Assembly (NCBI RefSeq): GCF_002799245.1
Contig: NZ_NEQV01000005.1
Span: forward strand, 248,001 to 312,000
Length of the DNA: 64,000 bases
Reading direction: 5' to 3'
DNA from: Stenotrophomonas maltophilia
GTDB lineage: Bacteria > Pseudomonadota > Gammaproteobacteria > Xanthomonadales > Xanthomonadaceae
The notes beneath the pieces were generated by a model, which saw only the letters and a list, made by a program, of their open reading frames with translations, searched no databases and was not told where the DNA came from. This document shows, piece after piece, positions 18,002-27,198 of this stretch; position 1 is the stretch's first letter, and the number at the start of each line of letters is the position of its first letter. Made by a program: the position numbers and the translations under genes.

Positions 18002-18655
18002 TCAAAGGGAAGCGGGCAGGGCGCTGGCGCGTGCGGCGGCGCGGAACCCGGCTTCGGCGAAATGGATCAGTTCGTGGGCGGCATGGGCACGATGCGCCGC
18101 TTCGGTGACACCGGCGGGACGCTTGATCAGCCCGAAGTCGGCCATGGCATAGGTGAGCGAGCCGGCAAGGAAGTCCAGGCGCCAGTACAGCTCTTCCTTG
18201 CTCAGGTCGGGCACGCACTCGCCGATGGCCTTGCCGAACGCACGCAGCACATGGCCGTAGTGATCGGACAGGAACTTGCGCAGGTTGTCGTTCTTCTCGG
18301 CGTAGGCGCGGGCGATCACGCGCACGAAGGCGCCGCCGTTCTGGCGGTCCTGGGCCAGTGCCAGGGCCGGCTCGACGAAGGCGGCCAGTACCGGGCGCAG
18401 CTGCCCGGGGTGTTCGCTGCGGGCGCGTTCGAGCTGCGACAGGCGCGCACCGGTCATCTCGTCCATGCGGCGGCGGAACACTTCGTTGACCAGGTTTTCC
18501 TTGGAGCCGAAGTGGTAGTTGACCGCGGCGATGTTGACGTCGGCCTGGCTGGTCACCTGGCGCAGCGAGGTACCGGCGAAGCCGTGCTGAGCGAACAGCT
18601 CCTCGGCCGCGCCGAGGATCCGGTCCTTGGTCGAGAAGTGGGCGGGTTTGGCCAT
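18002..18655 (-). CDS. PsrA-like TetR family transcriptional regulator
   Basis: A 217-aa TetR regulator. The N-terminal HTH (KDRILGAAEELFAQHGFAGTSLRQVTSQADVNIAAVNYHFGSKENLV) is close in style to Pseudomonas PsrA, and the C-terminal half is the helical ligand domain. PsrA represses fatty-acid degradation genes and is released by long-chain fatty acids. Two observations support the same role: the next genes are fadB- and fadA-like, and the 5' side has a palindrome fitting the published PsrA pattern. The chosen ATG at 18655 gives a normal TetR length; the open frame upstream runs through the operator. Confidence 0.88.
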   Translation of the reverse strand: MAKPAHFSTKDRILGAAEELFAQHGFAGTSLRQVTSQADVNIAAVNYHFGSKENLVNEVFRRRMDEMTGARLSQLERARSEHPGQLRPVLAAFVEPALALAQDRQNGGAFVRVIARAYAEKNDNLRKFLSDHYGHVLRAFGKAIGECVPDLSKEELYWRLDFLAGSLTYAMADFGLIKRPAGVTEAAHRAHAAHELIHFAEAGFRAAARASALPASL

Positions 18656-18671
18656 CGGCGGGCGGACCTTA

Positions 18672-18689
18672 ATCAAACGATTGTTTGAT
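18672..18689. promoter_or_regulatory. PsrA-type operator upstream of the TetR-fad operon
   Basis: ATCAAAC-GATT-GTTTGAT is an inverted repeat with a 4-nt spacer. It fits the known Pseudomonas PsrA consensus (C/G)AAAC-N2-4-GTTT(G/C). It lies 17 nt upstream of the regulator start, consistent with autorepression and control of the fad genes. Confidence 0.75.
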
Positions 18690-18784
18690 ACTAGGACCAG
18701 ACGGTAGCGTATGGCATTTTGCAGTGCAGCAAAAACGCCCGGACCGGTCAGAATCCGCTCAGGTGGGTGAATGGGCTCTCCCCT

Positions 18785-18852
18785 GTAGAGCCGAGCCCGT
18801 GCTCGGCTGCTTCCGGCCGGACAGGAGCAGCCGAGCATGGGCTCGGCTCTAC
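18785..18852. repeat. SMAG-type REP dimer
   Basis: GTAGAGCCGAGCCCGTGCTCGGCTGC and an inverted copy ending GGCTCTAC, with about 15 nt between the units. It lies in the divergent region between the TetR gene and ndk. Confidence 0.85.
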
Positions 18853-18953
18853 GGGTGAAGCGGGGGGCAGAGCCCCCCACGGGCGGCGACCCTGGGCCCT
18901 CTACCGCGCGCGATCTTTATCTTTTACAATTCGCCTACGTTTATCAGGCTAAG

Positions 18954-18978
18954 CCCGCGTCCCGACGCGGGTTTTTTT
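18954..18978 (+). terminator. Strong rho-independent terminator with no recognised plus-strand gene before it
   Basis: CCCGCGT-CCCG-ACGCGGG followed by seven Ts is a textbook intrinsic terminator on the plus strand. The upstream gene is on the minus strand, and ndk begins 49 nt downstream. It could end a short RNA or act as an attenuator in the ndk leader. The rest of the 372-nt gap 18656-19027 holds the operator and the REP dimer. Confidence 0.75.
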
Positions 18979-19027
18979 CATGTTACCCTTCGGGCCATCA
19001 GCGGCCCGATTCCATTGGAGACATCCC

Positions 19028-19453
19028 ATGGCGCTGGAGCGCACCCTTTCGATCATCAAGCCGGACGCCGTTGCCAAGAACGTCATCGGCGAAATCTACG
19101 CCCGCTTCGAGAAGGCCGGCCTGAAGGTCGTGGCCGCCAAGTACAAGCAGCTGTCGCGCCGTGAAGCCGAAGGCTTCTACGCCGTGCACCGCGAGCGTCC
19201 GTTCTTCAACGCGCTGGTCGAGTTCATGATCTCCGGCCCGGTGATGATCCAGGCCCTGGAAGGCGAGAACGCCGTCCTGGCCCACCGCGACCTGCTGGGC
19301 GCCACCAACCCGAAGGAAGCCGCTGCGGGCACCATCCGCGCCGACTTCGCCGAATCCATCGATGCCAACGCCGCCCACGGCTCGGACTCGGTCGAGAATG
19401 CCGCGATTGAAATCGCCTACTTCTTCGCCGCCACCGAAGTCGTTTCGCGCTGA
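19028..19453 (+). CDS. ndk: Nucleoside diphosphate kinase
   Basis: A 141-aa enzyme that moves the terminal phosphate from ATP to other NDPs through a phosphohistidine. The active-site histidine is H117 in [27 protein letters not shown] is the family N-terminus. GGAG lies about 8 nt before the ATG at 19028; the frame is open further upstream but that start has no support. Confidence 0.96.
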   Translation: MALERTLSIIKPDAVAKNVIGEIYARFEKAGLKVVAAKYKQLSRREAEGFYAVHRERPFFNALVEFMISGPVMIQALEGENAVLAHRDLLGATNPKEAAAGTIRADFAESIDANAAHGSDSVENAAIEIAYFFAATEVVSR

Positions 19454-19463
19454 GAGTAATGCC

Positions 19464-20669
19464 GTGAACGAGGTCGTACAGTCCCCCGCCATCCAGCCGC
19501 TGCCGAAGTCGGCACCCACGGCTGGCAAGCAGAACCTGCTCGACCTCGATCGCGCGGGCCTGGAGAAGTTTTTCGTCGAGGTTCTTGGCGAAAAGAAATT
19601 CCGTGCCCATCAGGTGATGAAGTGGATCCACCATCGCTACGTCACCGACTTCGATGAAATGACCGACCTCGGCAAGGTCCTGCGCGCCAAGCTGCAGTCC
19701 CATGCCGAGGTCGTTGTCCCCAACATCGTGTTCGACAAGCCCTCCGCCGACGGCACCCACAAGTGGCTGCTGGCGATGGGCGTGGATGGCAAGAACGCCA
19801 TCGAGACCGTGTACATCCCGGACAAGACCCGTGGCACGCTGTGCGTGTCCTCGCAGGTCGGGTGCGGCCTGAACTGCACGTTCTGCTCCACTGCCACCCA
19901 GGGCTTCAACCGCAACCTGACCACCGCCGAGATCATCGGCCAGGTGTGGGTTGCCGCACGCCACCTGGGCAACGTGCCGCACCAGATGCGCCGCCTCACC
20001 AACGTGGTGATGATGGGCATGGGCGAGCCGCTGATGAATTTCGACAACGTCGTGCGCGCCATGAGCGTGATGCGCGACGACCTGGGCTATGGCCTGGCCA
20101 ACAAGCGCGTGACCCTGTCGACCTCCGGCCTGGTGCCGCAGATCGATCGCCTGTCCGCCGAAAGCGACGTGTCGCTGGCCGTTTCCCTGCATGCGCCGAA
20201 TGACGCACTGCGCGAAACGCTGGTGCCGTTGAACAAGAAGTACCCGATCGCCGAGCTGATGGCCTCGTGCGCACGCTACCTGCGCGCCAACAAGCGCCGC
20301 GAATCGGTCACCTTCGAGTACACCCTGATGAAGGGCATCAACGACAAGCCCGAGCATGCCCGCGAACTGGCCCGCCTGATGCACCAGTTCGACAACGCGG
20401 TGCAGGCCAGGGACTCGGGCAAGGTCAACCTGATCCCCTTCAACCCGTTCCCGGGCACCCGCTACGAGCGCTCCGAAGAGGCGCATATCCGCGCCTTCCA
20501 GAAGATCCTGCTCGACAGCAACGTGCTGACCATGGTCCGCCGCACCCGTGGCGACGACATCGACGCCGCCTGTGGCCAGCTCAAGGGGCAGGTGATGGAC
20601 CGTACCCGCCGCCAGGCCGAGTTCAACAAGACGCTGCAGGCGGGGAAGGGGAGCGATGCCGCGGCCTGA
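19464..20669 (+). CDS. rlmN: 23S rRNA (adenine-C2)-methyltransferase, radical SAM
   Basis: A 401-aa enzyme that methylates A2503 of 23S rRNA and A37 of some tRNAs. The [4Fe-4S] ligands are C134, C138 and C141 in [11 protein letters not shown]127 in GTLCVSS and the cysteine of DIDAACGQL near the C-terminus match the conserved cysteine positions, including the methyl-transfer residue. The start is a GTG at 19464 with GAGAG 8 nt upstream; the nearby ATG is out of frame and closes at once. It follows ndk by 10 nt and overlaps pilW by 14 nt. Confidence 0.95.
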   Translation: MNEVVQSPAIQPLPKSAPTAGKQNLLDLDRAGLEKFFVEVLGEKKFRAHQVMKWIHHRYVTDFDEMTDLGKVLRAKLQSHAEVVVPNIVFDKPSADGTHKWLLAMGVDGKNAIETVYIPDKTRGTLCVSSQVGCGLNCTFCSTATQGFNRNLTTAEIIGQVWVAARHLGNVPHQMRRLTNVVMMGMGEPLMNFDNVVRAMSVMRDDLGYGLANKRVTLSTSGLVPQIDRLSAESDVSLAVSLHAPNDALRETLVPLNKKYPIAELMASCARYLRANKRRESVTFEYTLMKGINDKPEHARELARLMHQFDNAVQARDSGKVNLIPFNPFPGTRYERSEEAHIRAFQKILLDSNVLTMVRRTRGDDIDAACGQLKGQVMDRTRRQAEFNKTLQAGKGSDAAA

Positions 20670-21441
20670 CCGCCTCTGGCTGGTTCTGCTCGCAGGCACG
20701 CTGGCTCTCGCGGTCGGCGGCTGCAAATCCCATCCCAAGGCCAAGCTCGGGCCGAGCCAGGCGCCGGTCTATTCGGTGGGTGACCCGGAAAGCGTCCGGC
20801 GCGAAGTGCGCTGGCGTGACCTGTTGACCCTGGCGACCCGCGACATGCAGGTCGGCAATCTCGACGCCGCCGAGCGCAAGGTGCGCGAAGCGCTGAAACT
20901 GGCGCCCGAGGCGCCCGACGCGCTGGTGCTGCAGGCCGGCATCGATGACCGTCGTGGCCGTACCCGCCAGGCGGGCGAGAATTTCCGCAAGGCCGCCGAG
21001 CTGGCGCCGCAGCGCGGAGACGTGCTCAACAACTACGGCGCCTGGCTGTGCCAGCAGGGCCAGCCGGCCGAATCGCTGGTATGGTTCGACCGGGCGTTGC
21101 AGGCCCCGGGCTATGCCACCCCGGGCGAAGCGCAGGCCAATGCCGGCAGCTGTGCACTGGACGCCGGACAGCTCGAACGTGCCGAACGCGACCTGCGTGC
21201 GGCGCTCGTCGCGGCTCCGGCCAACCCGGTCGCGCTGGAGTCGATGGCCCAGCTGAGCTTCCGCCAGGGCCGCTACATGGAGGCCCGGGCCTTCGCCGAA
21301 CGTAGGATTGCGGCTGCACCCGCAACGCGTTCCGTGTTACAACTTGCGTCTCAAATCGAAGCGAGGCTGGGCGATCGGGCGGCATCTGATCGTTATCTGC
21401 AGCGGATTCGACAGGAATTTCCGCAGGAAGCGGGCTCCTAA
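20656..21441 (+). CDS. pilW: Type IV pilus biogenesis/stability lipoprotein PilW (PilF)
   Basis: A 261-aa outer-membrane lipoprotein. The lipobox ends at C23 (LALAVGGC). The mature part is built of TPR repeats (for example [28 protein letters not shown]), as in PilF/PilW, which helps assemble the PilQ secretin. The overlap with rlmN and the following rodZ give the conserved rlmN-pilW-rodZ order. Confidence 0.92.
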   Translation: MPRPDRLWLVLLAGTLALAVGGCKSHPKAKLGPSQAPVYSVGDPESVRREVRWRDLLTLATRDMQVGNLDAAERKVREALKLAPEAPDALVLQAGIDDRRGRTRQAGENFRKAAELAPQRGDVLNNYGAWLCQQGQPAESLVWFDRALQAPGYATPGEAQANAGSCALDAGQLERAERDLRAALVAAPANPVALESMAQLSFRQGRYMEARAFAERRIAAAPATRSVLQLASQIEARLGDRAASDRYLQRIRQEFPQEAGS

Positions 21442-21459
21442 CTCCAGGGTTGATGCATT

Positions 21460-22332
21460 GTGATTGATGACCAGACTGTGAGCGCTCTCGAGACTGCGGC
21501 CGGCTGCGGCACCCGCCTGCGCCAGGCCCGTGAAGCGGCCGGACTGACCCTCGAAGATGTCGGCTCGCGCCTGCGCATGCCGGTCCAGGTGGTCAAGTCG
21601 CTGGAAGAGGAACAATGGCAGAAGCTGGGGGCGCCGGTGTTCGTGCGCGGCCAGCTGCGCAGCTATGCACGCCTGCTCGACGTGGACGTGGGCCAGCTGC
21701 TGGAACAGGCCCAGGTCGGCCCGGTGGTTCCGCCCACCCTGGTCAGCCATACCCATACCCCGCGTGCGCGCCGCATTGCCGAGAACCTTGGCCGGCGCGT
21801 GCTGTACGTCGGCATCACCGCAGCGCTGGCGGTGCCGGTGTGGTTCGCCACCCGTGGCCACTTCGACGGCAGCGCCACCCCGTCGCCGAGCACCGCCTCG
21901 CTGGACGTGGTCCCGGCCGCCGTGCCGGTCACCCCGTCCGCGTCCGGTAGCGAGACGGTCGCGCCGGCCGAAACGGCCCCGGCCCCGGCCAGCAAGCCGG
22001 CAGCTACCCCGTACGTGGCCTCGCTGGCCCCGGTGCCGCGCCCGTCGCCGGCCCCGGCGGTTGTCGGCAATGCGCTGGAAATGCAGTTCAGCGGCGACAG
22101 CTGGGTCGATATTGGCGGCCCGGACGGCAGCACCGTCGAAAAGGCGCTGATCAAGTCCGGCGAGACCCGCAGCTTCACGCCGGGCCAGGTGACCCGGGTG
22201 ACCCTGGGCAACGCCTCGGCGGTCCAGGTTCAGCAGAACGGCGCTATCGTCGATCTGACCCCCTACCAGCGAGCCAACGTGGCACGCTTTCAGGTATCCT
22301 CTGAAGGCTCCGTAGTCCCGGTTTCGCACTGA
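21460..22332 (+). CDS. rodZ: RodZ-like helix-turn-helix cell-shape protein
   Basis: A 290-aa protein: a cytoplasmic HTH domain (GTRLRQAREAAGLTLEDVGSRLRMPVQVVKSLE), one membrane helix near residues 122-137 (VLYVGITAALAVPVWF), a Pro/Ala-rich periplasmic linker, and a C-terminal beta domain (MQFSGDSWVDIGGPDG...). RodZ links MreB to the envelope. The start is a GTG at 21460; no ATG lies near in frame, and the leading 18 residues before the HTH are normal for the family. Confidence 0.9.
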   Translation: MIDDQTVSALETAAGCGTRLRQAREAAGLTLEDVGSRLRMPVQVVKSLEEEQWQKLGAPVFVRGQLRSYARLLDVDVGQLLEQAQVGPVVPPTLVSHTHTPRARRIAENLGRRVLYVGITAALAVPVWFATRGHFDGSATPSPSTASLDVVPAAVPVTPSASGSETVAPAETAPAPASKPAATPYVASLAPVPRPSPAPAVVGNALEMQFSGDSWVDIGGPDGSTVEKALIKSGETRSFTPGQVTRVTLGNASAVQVQQNGAIVDLTPYQRANVARFQVSSEGSVVPVSH

Positions 22333-22396
22333 GGCGCGGTTTCACCACCTTCGATAATCCCAATGGTCCCTCCCGATGGGCGGGGCGAGAGTACGC

Positions 22397-23035
22397 ATGG
22401 CGATCGACGATCTGCTCGACGAGCACGAACAAAGTGAACGCGTCCGCAGCTGGCTGCGGAAGAATGGCGCCAGCATCCTCGGTGGCGTAGTCATCGCCAT
22501 CGGTGCCATTGCCGGCTGGCAGTGGTACCAGAAGGATCAGGGCGGCAAGCTGGCCTCGGCCAATGTCGAGTACCAGAAGGCCCTGCAGGGCCTGCAGCAG
22601 AACAAGCTTGACGACGCCGCCAAGGCGGTCAAGGCGCTCGAAGCCGGCCCGTCCAGCATCTACGGCGACCTCGCGGCGCTGCAGCTGGCCAAGGCCCAGG
22701 TCGACGCCGGCAAGAACGAAGAGGCACTGGCGACCCTGCGCAATGTGAAGGTCGAAGGCGACCTGCAGCGCGTGGTCGACCAGCGTGTGGCCCGCCTGCT
22801 GGTGGCCACCGGCAAGAGCGACGAGGCGATCAAGCTGCTGGGCAGCGCCACCGACAGCAGCAGCCTGGAAATCCAGGGCGATGCGCTGATGGCGCAGGGC
22901 AAGCGTGACGACGCCCGTGCACAGTACGAGAAGGCGCTGAAGTCGCTGGACGTGGCAGCGCCGCAGCGGCGCCTGCTGGAAACCAAGGTTATGGACGCCG
23001 GCGGCACCGTCGCCGCCCCTGCGGAGTCGGTTTGA
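22397..23035 (+). CDS. yfgM: YfgM-like tetratricopeptide inner-membrane protein
   Basis: A 212-aa protein: short cytoplasmic N-terminus (MAIDDLLDEHEQSERVRSWLRKNG), one membrane helix (ASILGGVVIAIGAIAGWQWY), and a periplasmic TPR-like domain rich in LAKAQ/ALATL helices. YfgM associates with the Sec translocon and periplasmic chaperones. The ATG at 22397 has GAGAG 8 nt upstream. Its stop overlaps the bamB start (TGATG). Confidence 0.9.
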   Translation: MAIDDLLDEHEQSERVRSWLRKNGASILGGVVIAIGAIAGWQWYQKDQGGKLASANVEYQKALQGLQQNKLDDAAKAVKALEAGPSSIYGDLAALQLAKAQVDAGKNEEALATLRNVKVEGDLQRVVDQRVARLLVATGKSDEAIKLLGSATDSSSLEIQGDALMAQGKRDDARAQYEKALKSLDVAAPQRRLLETKVMDAGGTVAAPAESV

Positions 23036-24243
23036 TGAGTCAGAAGGTCATGATCACCCGCGTCGCCACCGTGCTCCTGATGGGCATGGCCCTGACCGGC
23101 TGCAGCACCATGAAGGGCTGGTTCGCTGGCAAGGACGCGGCCGCGAAGAAGGCACAGGAACCGGCTGAGCTGGTCAAGTTCGAGCCGACCCTGAAGGTCA
23201 GCAAGGCCTGGTCGGTCAACCTCGGCAAGGGCGAGCGCCGCATCGGCGTGCGCCAGGGCCCGGCGGTGGCCAACGGCCATGTGTTCGCTGCGGCGATCAC
23301 CGGTGGCGTGCACGCCATCGACCTGCAGACCGGCAAGAAGGTCTGGACCTGGGAGCCGAAGAAGGAAAAGAAGAAGGCCAAGCTGCGCCTGTCCGGCGGC
23401 CCGGGTGTCGGTGAGAACCTGGTGGTGATCGGCACGCTGGATGGCCAGGTCATCGCCCTGGACATCAACGATGGCAGCGAGAAGTGGCGCGCCCGGGTTC
23501 CGGGTGAAGTCATCGCCGCGCCGGCCGTTGCCCAGGGCATGGTCTACGTGCGCAGCAACGACGGCCGTGTGACCGCTTTCGATGCCGGCAACGGCACCCA
23601 GAAGTGGTTCAACCCGAGCGAACTGCCGGCACTGACCGTGCGTGGCAACGCGCCGGTGGTGACCGGTCCGGGCGTGCTGTTCATCGGCAAGGACGAGGGC
23701 GCGGTTGCGGCCCTGGCCCAGCAGGATGGCCGCACGCTGTGGGAACAGAACCTCGGCAACGGCGAAGGCCGCACCGAGCTGGAGCGCATGGCTGACGTCG
23801 ACGGCGCCCCGGTGCTGGAGGGCAACACCCTCTACGTGAGCAGCTTCAAGAACCAGACCATGGCCATCGAAGGCCCGACCGGTCGCCCGCTGTGGGCGCG
23901 CGACCATGGCGGTGCCGGTGGCGTGGCGGTGTCGTCGGGCAATGTGTTCGTCACCGACAACAAGGGCGGCGTGTTCGGCCTGGACAAGGCCAGCGGCGCC
24001 GCGATGTGGTCGCAGACCGCGCTGGCCCGTCGTCTGCTGACCGGCCCGGCGCTGCATGGCGACTACGTGGTGGTCGGCGACTACAAGGGATACGTGCACT
24101 GGCTGCAGGCGTCCGATGGTGCGATGGCGGCACGGGCAAAAAGTGGCGGTGACGCCCTGCTGGCCCAACCGGTCGTCGTAGACGGGGTGCTGCTGGTGCA
24201 GAACGTTGATGGCAAGCTGACCGCCTTCCGGTTGGCAAATTAA
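23035..24243 (+). CDS. bamB: Outer membrane assembly lipoprotein BamB
   Basis: A 402-aa lipoprotein with lipobox cysteine C23 (MALTGC). The rest is an eight-bladed beta-propeller of PQQ-like repeats (for example [48 protein letters not shown]). BamB is part of the BAM complex that inserts outer-membrane proteins. The ATG overlaps the yfgM stop by 1 nt; a TTG one codon earlier is less likely. Confidence 0.95.
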   Translation: MSQKVMITRVATVLLMGMALTGCSTMKGWFAGKDAAAKKAQEPAELVKFEPTLKVSKAWSVNLGKGERRIGVRQGPAVANGHVFAAAITGGVHAIDLQTGKKVWTWEPKKEKKKAKLRLSGGPGVGENLVVIGTLDGQVIALDINDGSEKWRARVPGEVIAAPAVAQGMVYVRSNDGRVTAFDAGNGTQKWFNPSELPALTVRGNAPVVTGPGVLFIGKDEGAVAALAQQDGRTLWEQNLGNGEGRTELERMADVDGAPVLEGNTLYVSSFKNQTMAIEGPTGRPLWARDHGGAGGVAVSSGNVFVTDNKGGVFGLDKASGAAMWSQTALARRLLTGPALHGDYVVVGDYKGYVHWLQASDGAMAARAKSGGDALLAQPVVVDGVLLVQNVDGKLTAFRLAN

Positions 24244-24260
24244 AAATTGGAGTAATCGCG

Positions 24261-25658
24261 ATGCTGCCTTTGGTCGCCCTGGTTGGACGGCCGAATGTCG
24301 GCAAGTCGACTATTTTCAATGCGCTTACGCGCACCCGTGACGCCCTGGTCCATGACCAGCCCGGCGTCACCCGCGACCGCAACTACGGCGTCTGTCGTCT
24401 GGACGAGGACAATCATTTCCTCGTCGTCGACACCGGCGGCATCGCGGAAGAGGAAGAGGGTCTGGCAGGGGCTACCACCCGCCAGGCCCGCGCCGCTGCG
24501 GCCGAAGCCGACCTGATCCTGTTCGTGGTCGACGCCCGTGAGGGGACGTCGGCAATGGATGACGAGATCCTGGCCTGGCTGCGCAAGCTGTCGCGCCCGA
24601 CGCTGCTGCTGATCAACAAGATCGACGGCACCGACGAGGACACCGTGCGTTCGGAGTTCGCCCGATACGGCTTCGGCGAAATGCTGACCGTCTCGGCTGC
24701 GCATCGCCAGGGCCTGGACGACCTGCTGGACGAAGTGATCCAGCGCTTGCCGGAAGAAGGCAGCGGCGAAGAGCTGGACAACGATCCGAACCGCATCCGC
24801 ATCGCCTTCGTCGGCCGCCCCAACGTGGGCAAGTCGACCCTGGTCAACCGCATCCTCGGCGAGGAGCGCATGATCGCCTCCGACGTGCCGGGCACCACCC
24901 GCGACTCGATCGCGGTGGACCTGGAGCGTGATGGCCGCGAATACCGCCTGATCGACACCGCCGGCCTGCGCCGTCGTTCGCGCGTGGACGAGGTCGTCGA
25001 GAAGTTCTCGGTGGTCAAGACCATGCAGTCGATCGAGCAGTGCCAGGTGGCCGTGCTGATGCTCGACGCCACCGAAGGCGTGACCGACCAGGACGCCACC
25101 GTGCTCGGTGCCGTGCTCGACGCCGGCCGCGCGCTGGTGATCGCCATCAACAAGTGGGATGGCCTGACCGAGTACCAGCGTGAGCAGGCCGAAACCATGC
25201 TGTCGCTGAAGCTGGGCTTCGTGCCGTGGGCTGAATCGGTGCGCATCTCGGCCAAGCATGGCTCGGGCCTGCGCGAGCTGTTCCGTGCGGTGCACCGTGC
25301 GCACGAATCGGCGAACAAGACCTTCACCACCAGCGAAGTGAACAAGGCGCTGGAAGTGGCCTACGAGACCAACCCGCCGCCGACCATCCGCGGCCATGTC
25401 TCCAAGCTGCGCTACGTGCACCCGGCCGGCGCCAACCCGCCGACCTTCATCGTGCACGGCACGCGCCTGAAGGAACTGCAGGAGTCGTACAAGCGCTACC
25501 TGGAGAACTTCTTCCGCAAGCGCTTCAAGCTGATCGGCACGCCGGTGAGCTTCATCTTCCGCGAGGGCACCAACCCGTACGAGGGCAAGAAGAATGTCCT
25601 CACCGAGCGGCAGGTCAAGGCCAAGCGGCGCTTGATGAAGCACGTCAAGGGCAAGTGA
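24261..25658 (+). CDS. der: Ribosome biogenesis GTPase Der
   Basis: A 465-aa protein with two tandem Era-like GTPase domains. The first P-loop is GRPNVGKS at residues 9-16 and the second, identical, is near residue 190; each has a DTGGI/DTAGL and an NKxD motif. The C-terminal KH-like domain ends in [11 protein letters not shown]. It matures the 50S subunit. It closes the conserved cluster and is followed by a clear terminator. Confidence 0.96.
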   Translation: MLPLVALVGRPNVGKSTIFNALTRTRDALVHDQPGVTRDRNYGVCRLDEDNHFLVVDTGGIAEEEEGLAGATTRQARAAAAEADLILFVVDAREGTSAMDDEILAWLRKLSRPTLLLINKIDGTDEDTVRSEFARYGFGEMLTVSAAHRQGLDDLLDEVIQRLPEEGSGEELDNDPNRIRIAFVGRPNVGKSTLVNRILGEERMIASDVPGTTRDSIAVDLERDGREYRLIDTAGLRRRSRVDEVVEKFSVVKTMQSIEQCQVAVLMLDATEGVTDQDATVLGAVLDAGRALVIAINKWDGLTEYQREQAETMLSLKLGFVPWAESVRISAKHGSGLRELFRAVHRAHESANKTFTTSEVNKALEVAYETNPPPTIRGHVSKLRYVHPAGANPPTFIVHGTRLKELQESYKRYLENFFRKRFKLIGTPVSFIFREGTNPYEGKKNVLTERQVKAKRRLMKHVKGK

Positions 25659-25663
25659 TGCAG

Positions 25664-25692
25664 AAAAAGGCGGCCTGAGGGCCGCCTTTTTT
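25664..25692 (+). terminator. Rho-independent terminator after der
   Basis: AAAAAGGCGGCC-TGAG-GGCCGCCTTTTTT is a strong stem beginning 6 nt past the der stop, with a six-T tail. Confidence 0.9.
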
Positions 25693-25710
25693 GTTGCCGG
25701 GCGCATACCT

Positions 25711-25795
25711 GTAGAGCCGAGCCCATGCTCGGCTGCTGTTCGCGTATTGCCACCGACGCGTTGCGCGCGTCAGCCGAGCATGGGCTCGGCTCTAC
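25711..25795. repeat. SMAG-type REP dimer
   Basis: GTAGAGCCGAGCCCATGCTCGGCTGC and its inverted copy, ending in CTCTAC, are separated by about 35 nt. It lies between der and moeB. Confidence 0.85.
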
Positions 25796-25842
25796 AGATT
25801 CTGGTCAAGGCGGGCCGACGCCACGTGCGCGATAATGCCGCC

Positions 25843-26979
25843 ATGAGCATCCGAGAGCTTTCCCCCGCACAGGCCCACGAGCGTCTTGCCCACGGCGCCG
25901 TGCTGATTGACGTGCGCGAGGCGCACGAACGGGCTGGCGGCATGGCCGAGGGCGCGCGCGGCGTGGCCAAGGGCGAGCTGCAGGCCGACCCGGCCGCGCA
26001 TCTGCCGCGGCACGACCAGGAGATCCTGCTGATCTGCCAGAGCGGCAAGCGCTCGGCCGATGCCGCGCAGTTCCTGCTGGAGGCCGGCTACACCCACGTC
26101 GCTTCCGTGACGGGCGGTACCGTAGCCTGGCGCGAGCAGTCGCTGCCGCTGGTGCAGCCGCTGGCCAGCGCCGCCGACCGCGATTTCTTTGATCGCTACT
26201 CGCGGCACCTGCTGCTGCCGCAGGTGGGCGAAGCCGGCCAGCGCCGGCTGCAGCAGTCGCGCGTGCTGGTGCTGGGCGCGGGCGGGCTGGGTGCGCCGGC
26301 CGGCTTCTACCTGGCCGCGGCCGGGGTAGGGCATCTGCGTTTTGCCGACCACGACCGGGTGGAGCGCAGCAACCTGCACCGGCAGATCGTGCATACCGAG
26401 GCCAGCGTCGGCCAGCTCAAGGTCGATTCGGCGCGTGAGCGCCTGCTGGCGTTGAACCCGTCGATCGAGGTCGAGGCAGTGCCCGAGCGGGTGACGTCCG
26501 GGAACGTGGATGCGCTGCTGGAGGGCGTGGACGTGGTGCTGGACGGCTCGGACAACTTCCCGCTGCGCTACCTGCTCAACGACGCCTGCATCAAGCACGC
26601 CAAGCCGCTGGTGTATGCCGCCATCGAGCGCTTTGATGGCCAGGTAAGCGTGTTTGACGCCGGCCGCCAGCGCGGCGTGGCGCCGTGCTACCGCTGCCTG
26701 TTCCCGGAGCCGCCGCCGCCGGAGTTCGCGCCGAACTGTTCCGAGGCCGGCGTGCTGGGGGTGCTGCCGGGGCTGGCGGGGGTGCTGCAGGCCACCGAGG
26801 TACTGAAGCTGCTGCTGGGCATCGGTGAGCCGCTGGTGGGGCGCCTGCTGCGCTTCGATGCGCTGGGCATGCGCTTCCGCGAGACCGGCATCCGGCCCGA
26901 CCCGCATTGCCCGGTGTGCGCGCCGGGTGTGCCGTTCCCGGGGTATATCGATTACGCCGCGTTCTGCCGGGGTGGGTAA
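25843..26979 (+). CDS. moeB: Molybdopterin-synthase adenylyltransferase MoeB with N-terminal rhodanese domain
   Basis: A 378-aa two-domain protein. Residues ~1-100 are a rhodanese domain with active cysteine C65 in LLICQSGKRSAD. From about residue 110 there is a ThiF/MoeB E1-like domain: SRHLLLPQVGEAGQRRLQQSRVLVLGAGGLGAP, the adenylating Asp/Arg/Lys region, and two CxxC zinc pairs (CYRCLFPE and HCPVCAPG). It adenylates the C-terminal glycine of MoaD or ThiS-like sulfur carriers; the rhodanese domain probably supplies sulfur. The ATG at 25843 is chosen because the upstream frame is REP sequence. Confidence 0.9.
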   Translation: MSIRELSPAQAHERLAHGAVLIDVREAHERAGGMAEGARGVAKGELQADPAAHLPRHDQEILLICQSGKRSADAAQFLLEAGYTHVASVTGGTVAWREQSLPLVQPLASAADRDFFDRYSRHLLLPQVGEAGQRRLQQSRVLVLGAGGLGAPAGFYLAAAGVGHLRFADHDRVERSNLHRQIVHTEASVGQLKVDSARERLLALNPSIEVEAVPERVTSGNVDALLEGVDVVLDGSDNFPLRYLLNDACIKHAKPLVYAAIERFDGQVSVFDAGRQRGVAPCYRCLFPEPPPPEFAPNCSEAGVLGVLPGLAGVLQATEVLKLLLGIGEPLVGRLLRFDALGMRFRETGIRPDPHCPVCAPGVPFPGYIDYAAFCRGG

Positions 26980-26995
26980 GTCCGACCCGGGGATT

Positions 26996-27053
26996 CATCC
27001 ACGCATGGCGTGGATCTACCGAAGCATCAGTAGATCCACGCCATGCGTGGATG
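26996..27053. repeat. Inverted pair of GTAG palindromes, ATCCACGC type
   Basis: CATCCACGCATGGCGTGGATCTAC and GTAGATCCACGCCATGCGTGGATG face each other across about 10 nt. Here the CTAC/GTAG ends point inward, the opposite arrangement from the AGAGCCGAGC dimers. A single unit of the same type is at 48755-48778. Confidence 0.8.
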
Positions 27054-27198
27054 GATGTATCGGGTTTCGGGATGAGGCCGGGGGTCATTCCCGACATCGT
27101 TCCACCTCCAAGACAATCCGACGCAACATGCGTGCTATTGCCGTCATCGGCATTGCTCTATTGTTGAACCCGATTCTGGATCTTGGGGAAAACACCGC

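Noticed and set aside
18655-18880. N-terminal extension of the TetR gene
   Set aside because: It would translate the PsrA-type operator and the SMAG dimer; the family start is at 18655.
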